From positions 186,001 through 250,000 of the forward strand of contig CANMMM010000001.1 in assembly GCA_947498935.1 (NCBI GenBank): DNA of 64,000 nt. The letters are read 5' to 3'. Source of the DNA: an uncultured Aquimarina sp. Its GTDB lineage: Bacteria > Bacteroidota > Bacteroidia > Flavobacteriales > Flavobacteriaceae. Under the pieces are notes generated by a model, which was not told where the DNA came from, made no database searches, and saw nothing but the letters and a program-made list of their open reading frames with translations. This document shows, in pieces, positions 16,409 through 25,971 of the stretch. Every line of letters starts with the position of its first letter. The first letter of the stretch is position 1. The translations under genes and the position numbers were made by a program.

Positions 16409-17581
16409 ATGAAAAACCGATACACCCTACACCTAGCATGCGCTTTATTAGCGTCGTTTATATCCTGCAATGCGAACACTGATCAGCGACGTGCAGCTAT
16501 AACTGAACCTCAAACCAATGCTGTGTACACCACCAAAACGGCGCCTGACACCAAGAATATTCAGGTAGCTGTACTACTCGATACGAGTAATAGTATGGAT
16601 GGCCTGATCGATCAGGCGAAGGCGCAATTATGGAAAATAGTCAACGAACTTTCGTATGCTGAGTGCGCACACAAAACGATCAAACTACAAATTGCGCTGT
16701 ATGAATATGGCAATGATGGACTACCTGCACGTGAGGGCTATATTAGACAGGTACTCCCTTTTTCGGAGGATTTAGATCAGATTTCTAAAGAATTATTTGC
16801 ACTCACCACCAATGGTGGTAATGAATACTGTGGCAAGGCGATCCTGACGGGTATCAATCAATTGGATTGGCGAAAGAACAATGATGATTTAAAACTAATG
16901 TTCATTGCGGGTAACGAACCTTTTACCCAAGGCCCTGTAAGCTATACGGATGCTGCTGTAGATGCCAAAGAAAAAGGCATAACAATCAATACTATTTTTT
17001 GTGGTGATTACCAGCAGGGAGTGGCTACACAGTGGAAACAAGGGGCTGTACTGACTGGCGGAGAGTATAGCGCTATTGATCAGAACCGAAAAACAATTCA
17101 TATTGCTACGCCCTATGATGATCTGATACTAAAATTAAACCACCAACTGAATAATACCTATATCTATTACGGACATGAGGGCAAAAAGAGAAGGGAAATG
17201 CAGGCTACGCAAGATAGTAATGCGCTTATATATAGTACTGCAAATGCGGTAAGTAGAACGGTGAGCAAAAGTTCTAAATTCTACAAGAATAAAAGTTGGG
17301 ATCTTGTAGATGCCATCAGTGATGATACTGTGGCACTGGAAGAAGTAGAGACAGAAGCCCTGCCAGAACCGCTACAAGGGAAGTCTACCAAAGAAATGAA
17401 ACAGTTTATCGAGGCACAAAAAGAGAAACGAGTGGCTATCCAGCAGCAGATTCAGGAGCTAAACGCTAAAAGACTGTCACATATCCAACAGCAGCAGCCA
17501 AAAGACACTAGCAATCTAGAGACAGCACTACTGAAAGCGATCAAAAAACAAGGGGCTAAAAAAGCACTGCACTGGAAATAA
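16409..17581 (+). CDS. VWA-domain lipoprotein
   Basis: 390 residues from ATG 16409. The frame is open back to 16256, but that extension is R2 repeat sequence, and the true N-terminus is a lipoprotein signal ending FISC (Cys20). A von Willebrand A domain starts near residue 50: VAVLLDTSNSM supplies the metal-ion-dependent adhesion motif (Asp58, Ser60, Ser62), and LFALTTNGGNEYCGKAI the downstream Thr region. The C-terminal third is Gln/Lys/Glu-rich coiled coil (FIEAQKEKRVAIQQQIQEL). VWA proteins usually mediate metal-dependent protein contacts; the partner is not identifiable here. It stands alone, ending at a bidirectional terminator shared with PorP. Confidence 0.85.
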   Translation: MKNRYTLHLACALLASFISCNANTDQRRAAITEPQTNAVYTTKTAPDTKNIQVAVLLDTSNSMDGLIDQAKAQLWKIVNELSYAECAHKTIKLQIALYEYGNDGLPAREGYIRQVLPFSEDLDQISKELFALTTNGGNEYCGKAILTGINQLDWRKNNDDLKLMFIAGNEPFTQGPVSYTDAAVDAKEKGITINTIFCGDYQQGVATQWKQGAVLTGGEYSAIDQNRKTIHIATPYDDLILKLNHQLNNTYIYYGHEGKKRREMQATQDSNALIYSTANAVSRTVSKSSKFYKNKSWDLVDAISDDTVALEEVETEALPEPLQGKSTKEMKQFIEAQKEKRVAIQQQIQELNAKRLSHIQQQQPKDTSNLETALLKAIKKQGAKKALHWK

Positions 17582-17591
17582 TCATACTACT

Positions 17592-17623
17592 AAAAAAGGG
17601 AGGCCTAATGGCTTCCCTTTTTT
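17592..17623. terminator. Bidirectional terminator between the VWA and PorP genes
   Basis: Stem aaaaaagggaggcc / ggcttcccttttt around a short loop, A-rich on the left and T-rich on the right. It sits between convergent genes, so it can serve both. Confidence 0.7.
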
Positions 17624-17650
17624 ATGATACTATATAACTGTTTTGGACTA

Positions 17651-18676
17651 CTAGTTAACCGCTGGGCAATCGCAATGCCAACGCTCTTTTCGTTTTCCGA
17701 AATCATAACCTAATGTCAACTGGTGGAAACCTCCATCGGACAATACTACCGAATTCGATTGATAACTATAGGTATATCCTACCATCCACTTTCCATAATT
17801 GAATCCGAAAAAAGGTGTCAGGTATTGTAATTTTTGGCTTTCTACTTCTATTCCTGTCTGAGAAAACTCTGCTCCATCTAAACTTCTACGGTATGAGAAG
17901 CCTCCCCATAGCATTAGTGCTTCGCTAATTGGTTTGTATAATTTTAGATTGGCATCTACTGAACTTTCTTTGGTTTGATCTGTGGCTTGGTAAAGCATAG
18001 AAGGCTCTATGAGTAAAGCACCTTTGGCAATACGAAATGTCTTTCCTAATGAAAAGATATACCTTCTTTGATTATTAGAATCTCTAATATCGGTAGGACG
18101 CGTAAGGGTACTAAACGTATCTCGCTGCGCTGGTAGTACATTTTTAACTGTAAAATGCGCAAACCAATTCATAAAATTATAGGAAACTCCTAGATCGACA
18201 TTAAAAAAAGAGTCTTTTTGGATTCTATTACTTATTAGCGGATCGAAATCAGCAGGGTCTTCTAATCCATTGAGATCTAAATTAGATTGGATCAATGCGG
18301 TACTAATCCCAAAGGAAAGCATATTCAAATCTGTACGATCTCTAGAGAATAACAAATGGTAGGCAAAGGTGAGGTAAGCACCTGTTTGTTCAAAGCGTCC
18401 ATTCTCATCTTTAAAAGCTATCGCTCCTAGCCCTACTTTATCTCCTACTCTAAAATTAAGATTGGCAGATTGTGTATTAGGGGCATTATCTATATCGAAC
18501 CATTGTTTTCTGGCAGTCAATCGTATTTTATTGGCATTGGCTGCACCTGCCATGGACGGATGCACTAGGTATAAATTATCCGATAAATAATCTGCATATA
18601 CTGGTATTCCCTCTTGGGAAAAAACAAACTGCGACACCAACACACTAAACAACAAGTAGTAATTCTTCAATTTCAT
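17651..18676 (-). CDS. PorP/SprF-family type IX secretion membrane protein
   Basis: 341 residues with signal peptide (MKLKNYYLLFSVLVSQFVFS). The mature start GIPVYADYLSDNLYLVHPSMAGAA is characteristic of the PorP/SprF family (TIGR03519-like), as are ARKQWFDIDNAPNTQSANLN and GVSYNFMNWFAHFTVKN. The rest is outer-membrane barrel strands. Family members pair with individual type IX cargo proteins, usually giant adhesins encoded next door, and help anchor or export them. No such adhesin lies beside this copy, so it may serve a distant cargo or the core apparatus. The last residues CDCPAVN carry two Cys in a CxC pattern, which is unusual at a barrel terminus. Confidence 0.85.
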   Translation of the reverse strand: MKLKNYYLLFSVLVSQFVFSQEGIPVYADYLSDNLYLVHPSMAGAANANKIRLTARKQWFDIDNAPNTQSANLNFRVGDKVGLGAIAFKDENGRFEQTGAYLTFAYHLLFSRDRTDLNMLSFGISTALIQSNLDLNGLEDPADFDPLISNRIQKDSFFNVDLGVSYNFMNWFAHFTVKNVLPAQRDTFSTLTRPTDIRDSNNQRRYIFSLGKTFRIAKGALLIEPSMLYQATDQTKESSVDANLKLYKPISEALMLWGGFSYRRSLDGAEFSQTGIEVESQKLQYLTPFFGFNYGKWMVGYTYSYQSNSVVLSDGGFHQLTLGYDFGKRKERWHCDCPAVN

Positions 18677-18899
18677 TACAGGCCTTCAATTTTTAAACTA
18701 GGAAAATCTACGTCTAATCTTGAATATAAACTATTTATGAGCTTATATATTGTGGGGCATTAATATTTCTTTCTCCTAAATTAAAAATATTATCTATTGC
18801 CGGGTCAAAGATATAAATTTTTAGAAACAAACTTCCTGCTTGTTGTTTACAAAACCCACATATCATTGCGATCTCTGCATGAATCGTATTAGTTTTTAG

Positions 18900-18907
18900 T
18901 AAATTTG
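18900..18907 (+). promoter_or_regulatory. -7 promoter box of the Nfu-like gene
   Basis: TAAATTTG matches TAnnTTTG and overlaps an apparent TTG start at 18905, showing that translation begins at ATG 18923. No well-placed -33 TTG was seen. Confidence 0.45.
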
Positions 18908-18922
18908 ACAAAAATTCAGATT

Positions 18923-19834
18923 ATGGAAAAAAAGTTCGAGATTACGGTAGTCCCTACGTCTAATCCTAGTATTGTAAAGTTCGAAGCTAACTTCTTTCTT
19001 ACTCAGCATACTAGCTACGAATTTGACAATATAGATCAAGCTAAAAATTCGCCTTTAGCACAGCAATTATTCTATTTACCTTTTGTAAAAAGACTTTTTA
19101 TTGCTCAAAATTTTATTGCTATCGATAAATATGAAATTGTAGCGTGGACAGATGTACAGGAAGAAGTGGCTACACAAATCGAAGCATACCTAAATAGTGG
19201 AGCTGCTGTGATTCATGAAACTGCTCAACCTGCTGCTAAGAAAACAGCAATTACTGTATATGCAGAGAGCACGCCGAACCCATCGGTATTAAAATTTGTA
19301 GCCAATAAAAAATTGGTCACCGCCATACATGAATTTAAGAACATTGATGATACGAAAGATGCACCTTTGGTAGAAAAACTGTTTCATTTCCCATTTGTTA
19401 AAGAAGTATTTATCGATGAAAACTATATTTCTATTACGAAGTATGACAGAGCGGACTGGAATGACATCACTACAGAACTCAGAGAATTTATACGTGAGTA
19501 TTTAGCGGATGGCAAAGAAGTATTAGCAGCACATGCGACCACTTCGAGTGCTGCTGTAACACAGCAGGCTGATGAACACTTCGAGCAATTGGACGAAACG
19601 TCTAAAGACATCGTAAATATCATCGAAGAGTATATCAAACCCGCAGTAGCTAGCGATGGTGGTAATATCTTATTCGATTCTTATGACCCCAATACCAAAG
19701 CGGTAAAAGTAATTCTACAAGGAGCCTGTAGTGGATGCCCTTCTTCTACCTTTACCTTAAAAAATGGTATCGAAACGATGCTTAAGGAAATGCTTAAAGA
19801 CAAAGTAGAGACTGTAGAGGCCATCAACGGATAA
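18923..19834 (+). CDS. NifU/Nfu-type Fe-S scaffold with two N-terminal Nfu_N domains
   Basis: 303 residues from ATG 18923. Two tandem Nfu N-terminal domains are evident from repeated sequence: TSNPSIVKFEANFFL...AQQLFYLPFVKRLFIAQNFI, and STPNPSVLKFVANKKL...VEKLFHFPFVKEVFIDENYI. The C-terminal NifU domain has GGNILFDSYDP and the cluster-binding CxxC (Cys269, Cys272 in GACSGCPSST). Such proteins carry [4Fe-4S] clusters to apo-enzymes; in this window QueG and ActB are Fe-S proteins. The duplicated N-terminal domain is typical of Bacteroidota Nfu proteins. Cytoplasmic. The dodecin gene follows about 90 nt later. Confidence 0.92.
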   Translation: MEKKFEITVVPTSNPSIVKFEANFFLTQHTSYEFDNIDQAKNSPLAQQLFYLPFVKRLFIAQNFIAIDKYEIVAWTDVQEEVATQIEAYLNSGAAVIHETAQPAAKKTAITVYAESTPNPSVLKFVANKKLVTAIHEFKNIDDTKDAPLVEKLFHFPFVKEVFIDENYISITKYDRADWNDITTELREFIREYLADGKEVLAAHATTSSAAVTQQADEHFEQLDETSKDIVNIIEEYIKPAVASDGGNILFDSYDPNTKAVKVILQGACSGCPSSTFTLKNGIETMLKEMLKDKVETVEAING

Positions 19835-19923
19835 CAAAATAACCCACTGATAAGTAGCGAAATAACAAAATATCTTGTATATTACTTTTATATTCACAAA
19901 TTAACAATTATAAAAGTACTAGT

Positions 19924-20124
19924 ATGGCAATCATAAAAGTAATAGAGGTATTAGCCAACTCAGAAAAAAGCTGGGAAGATGCTACTAAAAAAGCAGTAAA
20001 ACAAGCAGGAAAGTCTGTAAAAAACATACGATCGGCATGGGTCGCTGATCAAAGTGTAGTGGTCAAAGATAATGAGGTCACAGAATTTAGAGTCAGCCTT
20101 AAAATATCATTCGAAATAGAATAG
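19924..20124 (+). CDS. dodecin family protein
   Basis: 66 residues, matching the family length. Dodecins form hollow 12-subunit spheres that bind flavins and buffer or store them. The pattern VIEVLANSEKSWEDATKKAV, then KNIRSAWVADQSVVVKDNEV, then FRVSLKISFEIE is the usual strand-helix-strand-strand fold; Trp39 is in the position of the flavin-stacking aromatic. It is on the same strand as the Nfu gene and ends in a strong terminator about 30 nt downstream. Confidence 0.93.
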   Translation: MAIIKVIEVLANSEKSWEDATKKAVKQAGKSVKNIRSAWVADQSVVVKDNEVTEFRVSLKISFEIE

Positions 20125-20152
20125 ATAAGACATAAACTATTTCTTTTCTAAC

Positions 20153-20182
20153 AAAAAGCATCCTGTAATGGGATGCTTTTTA
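20153..20182 (+). terminator. Rho-independent terminator after dodecin
   Basis: Perfect stem aaaaagcatcc / ggatgctttt with a 7-nt loop and a trailing T run. Confidence 0.88.
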
Positions 20183-20283
20183 TACTTTTAGCCAATAAAA
20201 TGTTCATTTTTTCTGTAACTCCAGTTATTGTTTACATGGACTGGACTGAAAAATAAAGATTACTTCTGTAAATAGTACACCCC

Positions 20284-22392
20284 GTGAAATACATACTCAT
20301 CATCATCGTAAGTCTTTTAGTGATTAATTGCAATCAGCAACTCACCCCTCCTAAGGAAACACATGCTTACACCAATGAGCTAATTCATGAAAGCAGCCCT
20401 TATCTATTGCAGCACGCGCATAATCCTGTGAATTGGCAACCGTGGAGTACAAAAGCACTCGCAGCTGCTAAAGCACAAAATAAACTGATCATTATCAGTG
20501 TAGGCTATGCTGCCTGCCATTGGTGCCATGTAATGGAGCACGAGAGTTTCGAAGATCCAGAAGTAGCTGCATTGATGAATACGAATTATATCAATATAAA
20601 GGTAGATAGAGAAGAACGACCTGATATTGACCAAGTGTATATGAATGCTGTGCAATTAATGACAGGAAGTGGTGGCTGGCCATTAAATGTAATTGCGCTA
20701 CCTGACGGGAGACCTGTATGGGGAGGCACTTATTTTGCAAAAGAAAACTGGATGGACGCTTTACGACAAGTAAAAGACTTATACACCACACAGCCAGATC
20801 AATTGGCCACCTATGCCGATAAGCTAGAAAAAGGTATCAAGGCTATGAATATTATAGAGGTAGCAAAGGATGAAACGACTTTCGACAGTACGTTTATAGC
20901 CAAAGCGGTACAAGAATGGAGTTTGGAATTTGATCACGAAAAAGGAGGAACACAGCGTACTCCAAAATTCATGATGCCTGCTAATTACCATTTCTTATAC
21001 CGATATGCACATCAGCGCAAAGACTCCCTATTAATGAAGTATGTGATCAATACACTGACTCAAATATCCTATGGTGGTGTTTATGATCATGTAGGCGGAG
21101 GGTTTGCTCGTTATGCTACGGACGACAAATGGCATGTGCCGCACTTCGAAAAAATGCTGTATGATAATGCGCAGCTTGTTAGTCTATACAGTGATGCCTA
21201 TCTAACGACTCAAAATCCCTGGTTTAAAACAGTCGTATACGAAACTTTAGATTTTGTAGAAAGAGAACTGACCAACGATGTAGGCGCTTTCTATTCTTCT
21301 TTAGATGCAGACAGCATGACTGCTGATACTGGCGAATTAGAAGAAGGTGCGTTTTACATATGGAAAAAAGAAACATTGCAGCAGCTACTCGGAGATGATT
21401 ATCCGCTATTTGCTGAGTACTATAATATCAATGCATATGGATTGTGGGAAAAAGAACAGTATGTATTGATTCGGAAAACAGCCAATACCGAATTCGCTAC
21501 TACCCATGAACTGACCAATACACAGCTACAAGAAAAAGTATCGCAATGGAAAGCAGAATTGCTCAAAGAAAGAGCCAAAAGAGCTAAGCCCCGATTAGAT
21601 GACAAAACCTTGACTTCATGGAATGCTCATATGCTCAAAGGATATATAGACGCCTATCGTGTATTTAAAGACCCTGATTTTCTAAAGAAGGCTCTCAAAA
21701 ATGCAACCTTTATCAAAACACATCAACTACAAAACGACTTTTCTTTACTCCACACCTATAAAGACGAAAAAAGTACGATCAATGGATATTTAGAGGATTA
21801 TGCGGCTGTCATTGATGCCTTCATCGCCTTGTATCAAAACACATTTGATCAGCAATGGTTAGACATCGCTACACAACTCACAGAGTATACTTTTACACAT
21901 TTCTATGATGCAGATACAAAGTTTTTCTATTTTACCTCTGATCTAGATCCCGAACTAATTACCAGAACTATTGAGCATACTGACAATGTGATTCCTGCTT
22001 CTAATTCCATTATGGCCAATAACTTATTTTATTTATACCATTATACCAATACAAAAAAATACCTTGTAAGCAGCCAGCAAATGCTACAAGCGATTCAATC
22101 ACAGATCGCTACCTATCCATCTGGTTATGCTAATTGGCTAAAGTTAATGCTTAATTACACAGAGAACTTTTATGAAGTCGTAGTAGCTGGTGCAGACGCT
22201 ATGCATACAATCCAAGAGCTCAATACGCATTACATCCCAAATAAATTAGTTGCGGGTAGTACCAAACCTGCTACTTCTCCTCTATTAGAAGGGCGATTTG
22301 TCGATGGACAAACGCTTATATATATATGCGTAGACAATGCTTGTAAATTCCCCGTTTCTGAGATTAATGAAGCCTTAGAACTTATCGAATGA
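20284..22392 (+). CDS. DUF255 thioredoxin-domain lipoprotein (YyaL/SSP411-like)
   Basis: 702 residues starting at a GTG codon (20284); an in-frame TAA at 20269 rules out an earlier start. The N-terminus is a lipoprotein signal ([11 protein letters not shown], Cys16). Residues about 25-190 form the DUF255 thioredoxin-like domain, with [19 protein letters not shown] and the CHWC motif (Cys78-Cys81), then [15 protein letters not shown] and [12 protein letters not shown]. The remainder is an alpha/alpha-barrel (six-hairpin glycosidase-like) region with [22 protein letters not shown]. The family is widespread but its reaction is unproven. A lipid-anchored form suggests envelope redox work (inference). 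Single gene, preceded by the dodecin terminator. Confidence 0.9.
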   Translation: MKYILIIIVSLLVINCNQQLTPPKETHAYTNELIHESSPYLLQHAHNPVNWQPWSTKALAAAKAQNKLIIISVGYAACHWCHVMEHESFEDPEVAALMNTNYINIKVDREERPDIDQVYMNAVQLMTGSGGWPLNVIALPDGRPVWGGTYFAKENWMDALRQVKDLYTTQPDQLATYADKLEKGIKAMNIIEVAKDETTFDSTFIAKAVQEWSLEFDHEKGGTQRTPKFMMPANYHFLYRYAHQRKDSLLMKYVINTLTQISYGGVYDHVGGGFARYATDDKWHVPHFEKMLYDNAQLVSLYSDAYLTTQNPWFKTVVYETLDFVERELTNDVGAFYSSLDADSMTADTGELEEGAFYIWKKETLQQLLGDDYPLFAEYYNINAYGLWEKEQYVLIRKTANTEFATTHELTNTQLQEKVSQWKAELLKERAKRAKPRLDDKTLTSWNAHMLKGYIDAYRVFKDPDFLKKALKNATFIKTHQLQNDFSLLHTYKDEKSTINGYLEDYAAVIDAFIALYQNTFDQQWLDIATQLTEYTFTHFYDADTKFFYFTSDLDPELITRTIEHTDNVIPASNSIMANNLFYLYHYTNTKKYLVSSQQMLQAIQSQIATYPSGYANWLKLMLNYTENFYEVVVAGADAMHTIQELNTHYIPNKLVAGSTKPATSPLLEGRFVDGQTLIYICVDNACKFPVSEINEALELIE

Positions 22393-22488
22393 TCGATAGT
22401 AGTCGCTTCCTACAATCACTTTTGCAAGGTAGTTTAAAAAAGTACCCAAGTTTCTCATTATTGCTATATAGAGGAACAAACATATGAT

Positions 22489-22609
22489 GAAGTGATGTAC
22501 ACTTTTTGATTTCGGTATAAAAACAGGAATTTCGTGATCGAATGCAGTCATTTTCTTGTCGCATAATGGCACTACAGCGATCAAAAATTAAAAAAAGCGA
22601 CATCATTTC
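22489..22609 (+). repeat. R1 repeat, copy D (diverged and shortened)
   Basis: 121 bp. The ends still pair (gaagtgatgtacacttttt with the complement gaaatgatgtcgcttttt). The interior gatttcggtataaaaacagg and tgtcgcataatggcactaca align with copies A and C, but the about 40-bp segment containing aaaagatcgtttttatagca is missing. Confidence 0.7.
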
Positions 22610-22950
22610 ATAAACATTGTATCGCTAATAGCGGACTTAATTGCCTCTCTAACTGCATTATGTCATTTTTCTCTTATAAAATGAAAAGTACTACACTTCC
22701 GAAAACGATATAACTATACTACACTGTACTACTTTACAGTAATCATAATTTATGGGTTTTCATTACCTAAAATGCTTATTTACAGTTTTTTTGACTTAAA
22801 AAATAATATTTTCATAACATTTAAGATTCTCTTGAAACCTAAAAACAATGCGATATTCATAACATAATTACGTTTTTACCATAATTATTATCACAAAAAC
22901 AATCTCTTATCAAAATAATTGATAAAAACAAACCCATTAAACCGAATTAT
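22610..22950. other. AT-rich gene-free stretch
   Basis: Part of the 611-bp gap after the DUF255 gene. No reading frame, hairpin or repeat could be supported beyond R1 copy D to its left and the promoter to its right. Confidence 0.4.
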
Positions 22951-22981
22951 TTGCTTTTAATCCCTTCGAACATTATATTTA
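22951..22981 (+). promoter_or_regulatory. Promoter of the 233-residue secreted protein gene
   Basis: TTG at 22951-22953, a 20-nt spacer, then TATATTTA at 22974-22981, one base away from TAnnTTTG. It is followed 22 nt later by the start codon. Confidence 0.5.
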
Positions 22982-23003
22982 GAATAACCAAAACCTAACA
23001 CAC

Positions 23004-23705
23004 ATGAGAAAAAAGCTACTTTATTTAATTTTTGCAACTTCGACACTAACTTACGCTCAGCTTCCAGTATCATTATTGGAATCTGCTAAGAGAATTACAA
23101 TGTATGATGATTATGAAGGTTCTGTATACCAAACCTTACGATACCAAGATGCTAGTGTTATTGATGAAAAGTCAGGAACATTCGATGCTAAATTAAGATA
23201 CAACATCTACAAGGACCGAATAGAGCATCAAAAAGATAATGAATTACACCAAATCGTAAAGAGCCCAACTACGCATGTACGAGTAGATGGTGATTACTTC
23301 TACTTCTGTGAATTTAAGACACAACGTGGTTTCAAAAAGAATGGATACTATGTATTGGTAGAGCTTAATGAGCAGTATAGAATCTACAAGCGTTACACAC
23401 TAAAGATTAAAGATCCAGACATGAAAGGATCCGTAAGCGGTAATGCTATTCCTGGTTCTATCCAAACCATTACTACATACTATTTAGAAGAAAGAGGTAC
23501 CATCATGGAACTACCTATGAATAGAAAAGAAATGTTAGCGACACTAGGTGACAAGTCTGAGCAGATGAAAGCTTATATAAAGAAAGAAAAAATAAAGCTT
23601 AGAAAAGAAGAAGACTTAATTCGGTTGGTATCTAGATACAATGCTTTAAAAAGCATCGATTCAGGCCCATCTAGAAGTTTATTAACGAACAGTGGAAGAA
23701 ATTAA
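23004..23705 (+). CDS. Secreted protein of unknown function
   Basis: 233 residues; family not recognised. A signal peptide is clear (MRKKLLYLIFATSTLTYAQ, cleavage after Ala18 or so). The mature part is predicted mixed beta/alpha, with many Tyr, Lys and Asp and no cysteine pair: the only Cys is in DYFYFCEFKTQRG. The central segment YYVLVELNEQYRIYKRYTLKI looks like beta-strands; the C-terminal third, from about residue 170, is helical and charged (EQMKAYIKKEKIKLRKEEDL), ending in a Ser/Asn-rich tail. It could act in the periplasm or outer membrane. It has its own promoter and is convergent with tsaB, with 28 nt between stops. Confidence 0.75.
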   Translation: MRKKLLYLIFATSTLTYAQLPVSLLESAKRITMYDDYEGSVYQTLRYQDASVIDEKSGTFDAKLRYNIYKDRIEHQKDNELHQIVKSPTTHVRVDGDYFYFCEFKTQRGFKKNGYYVLVELNEQYRIYKRYTLKIKDPDMKGSVSGNAIPGSIQTITTYYLEERGTIMELPMNRKEMLATLGDKSEQMKAYIKKEKIKLRKEEDLIRLVSRYNALKSIDSGPSRSLLTNSGRN

Positions 23706-23733
23706 TTCACGAGTTTATGAAAACGAGTATCGT

Positions 23734-24393
23734 TTATCCAGCTACAAAGTCTTTTAAATAAAACGGCTCAAAATAAGCGACATCTACGAAAACGTTTTCA
23801 ATAAACATTTGATAACTTAACATTGCCATCTCATTTGCAGATGGCAATTTTTTTGGTAAATATATCGCATTTGGATGCGCACAAATCGCTTCAAATTTTG
23901 CAACACCATTACCTATAAAATACACCTTTCCTTTGGCTAAATACGCATCAAAAGAGGTTTCGGATAGTATTTCTGCTTGTGTATCTCTAACGGGACTGTA
24001 TGCGTGCGTAAATACGCATGAATACACCTCCATTCTTCTCGCATCTAACATAGGAATGATATGCCCCTCTGTCATTACTACCTGATGTGCTAAAGATGTT
24101 AGGGTAGGAATCGCTATGAGTGGGACTCCTAATGCATAGCACAATCCTTTGGCTGCTGATACTCCTATGCGCAATCCAGTATAAGAACCTGGACCTTTAC
24201 TTACTGCCACTGCTGCTATAGCAGACAAAGAGACTCCTGCTTCGTGCATTACCTCATTAATAAACAAGTGTAATCGTTCTGCATGAGAATACTTAGTATC
24301 ATAGTCTTCTTTAGAAACTACAATGCTTCCTTCAAAACTCAATACTACAGAACAATTCGTTGTAGAAGTTTCTAAACAGAGAATATAAGCCAT
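23734..24393 (-). CDS. tsaB: tRNA threonylcarbamoyladenosine biosynthesis protein TsaB
   Basis: 219 residues, cytoplasmic. TsaB is the ASKHA-fold partner of TsaD and TsaE in making the t6A modification at position 37 of ANN-decoding tRNAs. Seen: N-terminal phosphate-1-like LCLETSTTNCSVVLS, then YSHAERLHLFINEVM, and the family signature VSKGPGSYTGLRIGVSAAKG. The normal C-terminal extension (PMLDARRMEVYSCVF) is present. It is the last gene of the export cluster, 61 nt after the second adaptor; this neighbour is probably incidental, sharing a transcript. Confidence 0.94.
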   Translation of the reverse strand: MAYILCLETSTTNCSVVLSFEGSIVVSKEDYDTKYSHAERLHLFINEVMHEAGVSLSAIAAVAVSKGPGSYTGLRIGVSAAKGLCYALGVPLIAIPTLTSLAHQVVMTEGHIIPMLDARRMEVYSCVFTHAYSPVRDTQAEILSETSFDAYLAKGKVYFIGNGVAKFEAICAHPNAIYLPKKLPSANEMAMLSYQMFIENVFVDVAYFEPFYLKDFVAG

Positions 24394-24454
24394 TATCTTT
24401 TGAAAAAAATTTATGCAAAGATACGCTATATTTCACAAGTGTAAGAAGCAGTTT

Positions 24455-25729
24455 CTATTCTGCTTCTTTCTCTTTAATAGCTACCACCTTATCATTTACC
24501 TTTAATGTTTTGGTTACTAAATTATAAGGTCCTGTAATCACTTCTTCGCCTTCATTAATCCCTTCTAAAATCTCTATATTACTATCGTCTTGAATCCCTG
24601 TTTTAACCACTCGTAGTTTTGCTACACCTTCCTCTTTTACAAACACGCATTCGAATTGCGCATCAGAAGCTTGAATCACTTCTTTGGTATACGAGCGCTT
24701 CGCAGTACTGGAAGTATCTGTCTTGATGACTATCGCACTGATCGGCACTCCTACGATTCCTTTTCTTCTATTCGTAATCACATCTACCGTGGCTGTCATA
24801 CCAGGTCTAAATGGAGAGTAATTTTCAGGTTTTCCTTGGATCAATTCCTTATATGAATCCTCTAAAATTCGCACTTTTACTTTAAAATTCGTTACTTGAT
24901 CTGCACTCAATGTTGCTTCAGCAGAATTAGCAATCTCTGTCACCAAACCTTTGAATTCTTTTTTAAGGTATGCATCTACCTCTACTAGCGTAGAATCTCC
25001 AACAACGATTTTTACGATGTCATTTTCATTCACATCTACTTCTACCTCCATATTGCTCAGATCTGCTACTCTCATAATCTCTGTACCTGCCATTTGCTGT
25101 GTTCCTACCACGCGTTCTCCTAGCTCTACAGACAATTTAGAAATCGTACCGCTCATAGGTGCATAAATAACCGTACGGTTCAGGTTATCCTTTGCTTCAT
25201 TCACCGAAGCTTGGGCACTTTTTACGCTATAGTATGCAGATTCCTTTGCAGCTACAGCCACTTCATATGCTGCTACCGATCGATCCCATTCCGCCTTAGA
25301 AATTACCCCTTTGTCAAACAAACCTTTATTACGCTCGTAATTATAAGATGCTTCCTTTAGACTTGCTTCTGCCTGTCGTAATCCAGCTCTTACATTCTCT
25401 AGTGCTGCTTGCGACCTATTAAAACCTGATTGGATAATATCTGGATTAATTCGCACTAATAAATCTCCTTTCTTTACCTGCTGTCCTTCTTTTACGGGAA
25501 GTTCTATAATTTCACCAGATACTTCCGATGATAACTTGACCTCTACTTCTGGTTGTATCTTACCCGTAGCAGCTACCATTTCTGTTATATCTATGGCTTC
25601 TATTGTAGTAAGCTCTACTTCTTTGCTATTACTGTTTTCTCCAAACCATCCGGCTTTTTTTCCAAAAACCAAGGCTACAACCAATATAGCAACTAAAGAT
25701 AAAATGATGAGTAATGTTTTTCTATTCAT
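24455..25729 (-). CDS. Efflux periplasmic adaptor (HlyD/MacA type), second copy
   Basis: 424 residues from ATG 25729; the ORF is open 12 codons upstream, but the membrane anchor begins at MNRKTLLIILSLVAILVVAL. Adaptor order: single N-terminal membrane span; lipoyl-like half (GKIQPEVEVKLSSEVSGEII); a long helical hairpin (QAALENVRAGLRQAEASLKE); returning lipoyl half (RTVIYAPMSGTISKL); beta-barrel and membrane-proximal domains. It links an inner membrane transporter to TolC. It is separated from the TolC gene by 242 bp that contain R2 copy 3, and is longer than the other adaptor. Which adaptor works with the ABC permeases cannot be told. Confidence 0.9.
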   Translation of the reverse strand: MNRKTLLIILSLVAILVVALVFGKKAGWFGENSNSKEVELTTIEAIDITEMVAATGKIQPEVEVKLSSEVSGEIIELPVKEGQQVKKGDLLVRINPDIIQSGFNRSQAALENVRAGLRQAEASLKEASYNYERNKGLFDKGVISKAEWDRSVAAYEVAVAAKESAYYSVKSAQASVNEAKDNLNRTVIYAPMSGTISKLSVELGERVVGTQQMAGTEIMRVADLSNMEVEVDVNENDIVKIVVGDSTLVEVDAYLKKEFKGLVTEIANSAEATLSADQVTNFKVKVRILEDSYKELIQGKPENYSPFRPGMTATVDVITNRRKGIVGVPISAIVIKTDTSSTAKRSYTKEVIQASDAQFECVFVKEEGVAKLRVVKTGIQDDSNIEILEGINEGEEVITGPYNLVTKTLKVNDKVVAIKEKEAE

Positions 25730-25813
25730 GATTTCAGTACTAGTTAGTATTTTCAAAACACGCATGAGTCTTTAATCCTCATACATTTTTTATTCTAATA
25801 AATTATTGTATCA

Positions 25814-25903
25814 AGGGCGTTCCCCAAAGGGTCGGGCTATCCGTTCCAATTCCTCGCTTCTCCTATCGTCGGGCTGCGGGATTTCCACTGCTATCCCTAA
25901 CGC
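25814..25903 (-). repeat. R2 repeat, copy 3 (possible structured RNA)
   Basis: 90 nt on the minus strand, in the leader of the second adaptor gene. Same closing stem and first hairpin as the other copies. The pre-closing hairpin is ccc-ttt-gggg, and ggaggtgcg is replaced by ggagaagcg with cccac changed to cccgc. Confidence 0.75.
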
Positions 25904-25971
25904 ATGGCATTCTTTTTACCGTGACACACGCACTCTAGTTTTATCAATTTTTATACACTTACACTACTATT

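Noticed and set aside
18905..18922. TTG start for the Nfu-like gene
   Set aside because: The TTG is the last bases of the TAAATTTG promoter box; the family start is the ATG 18 nt later.
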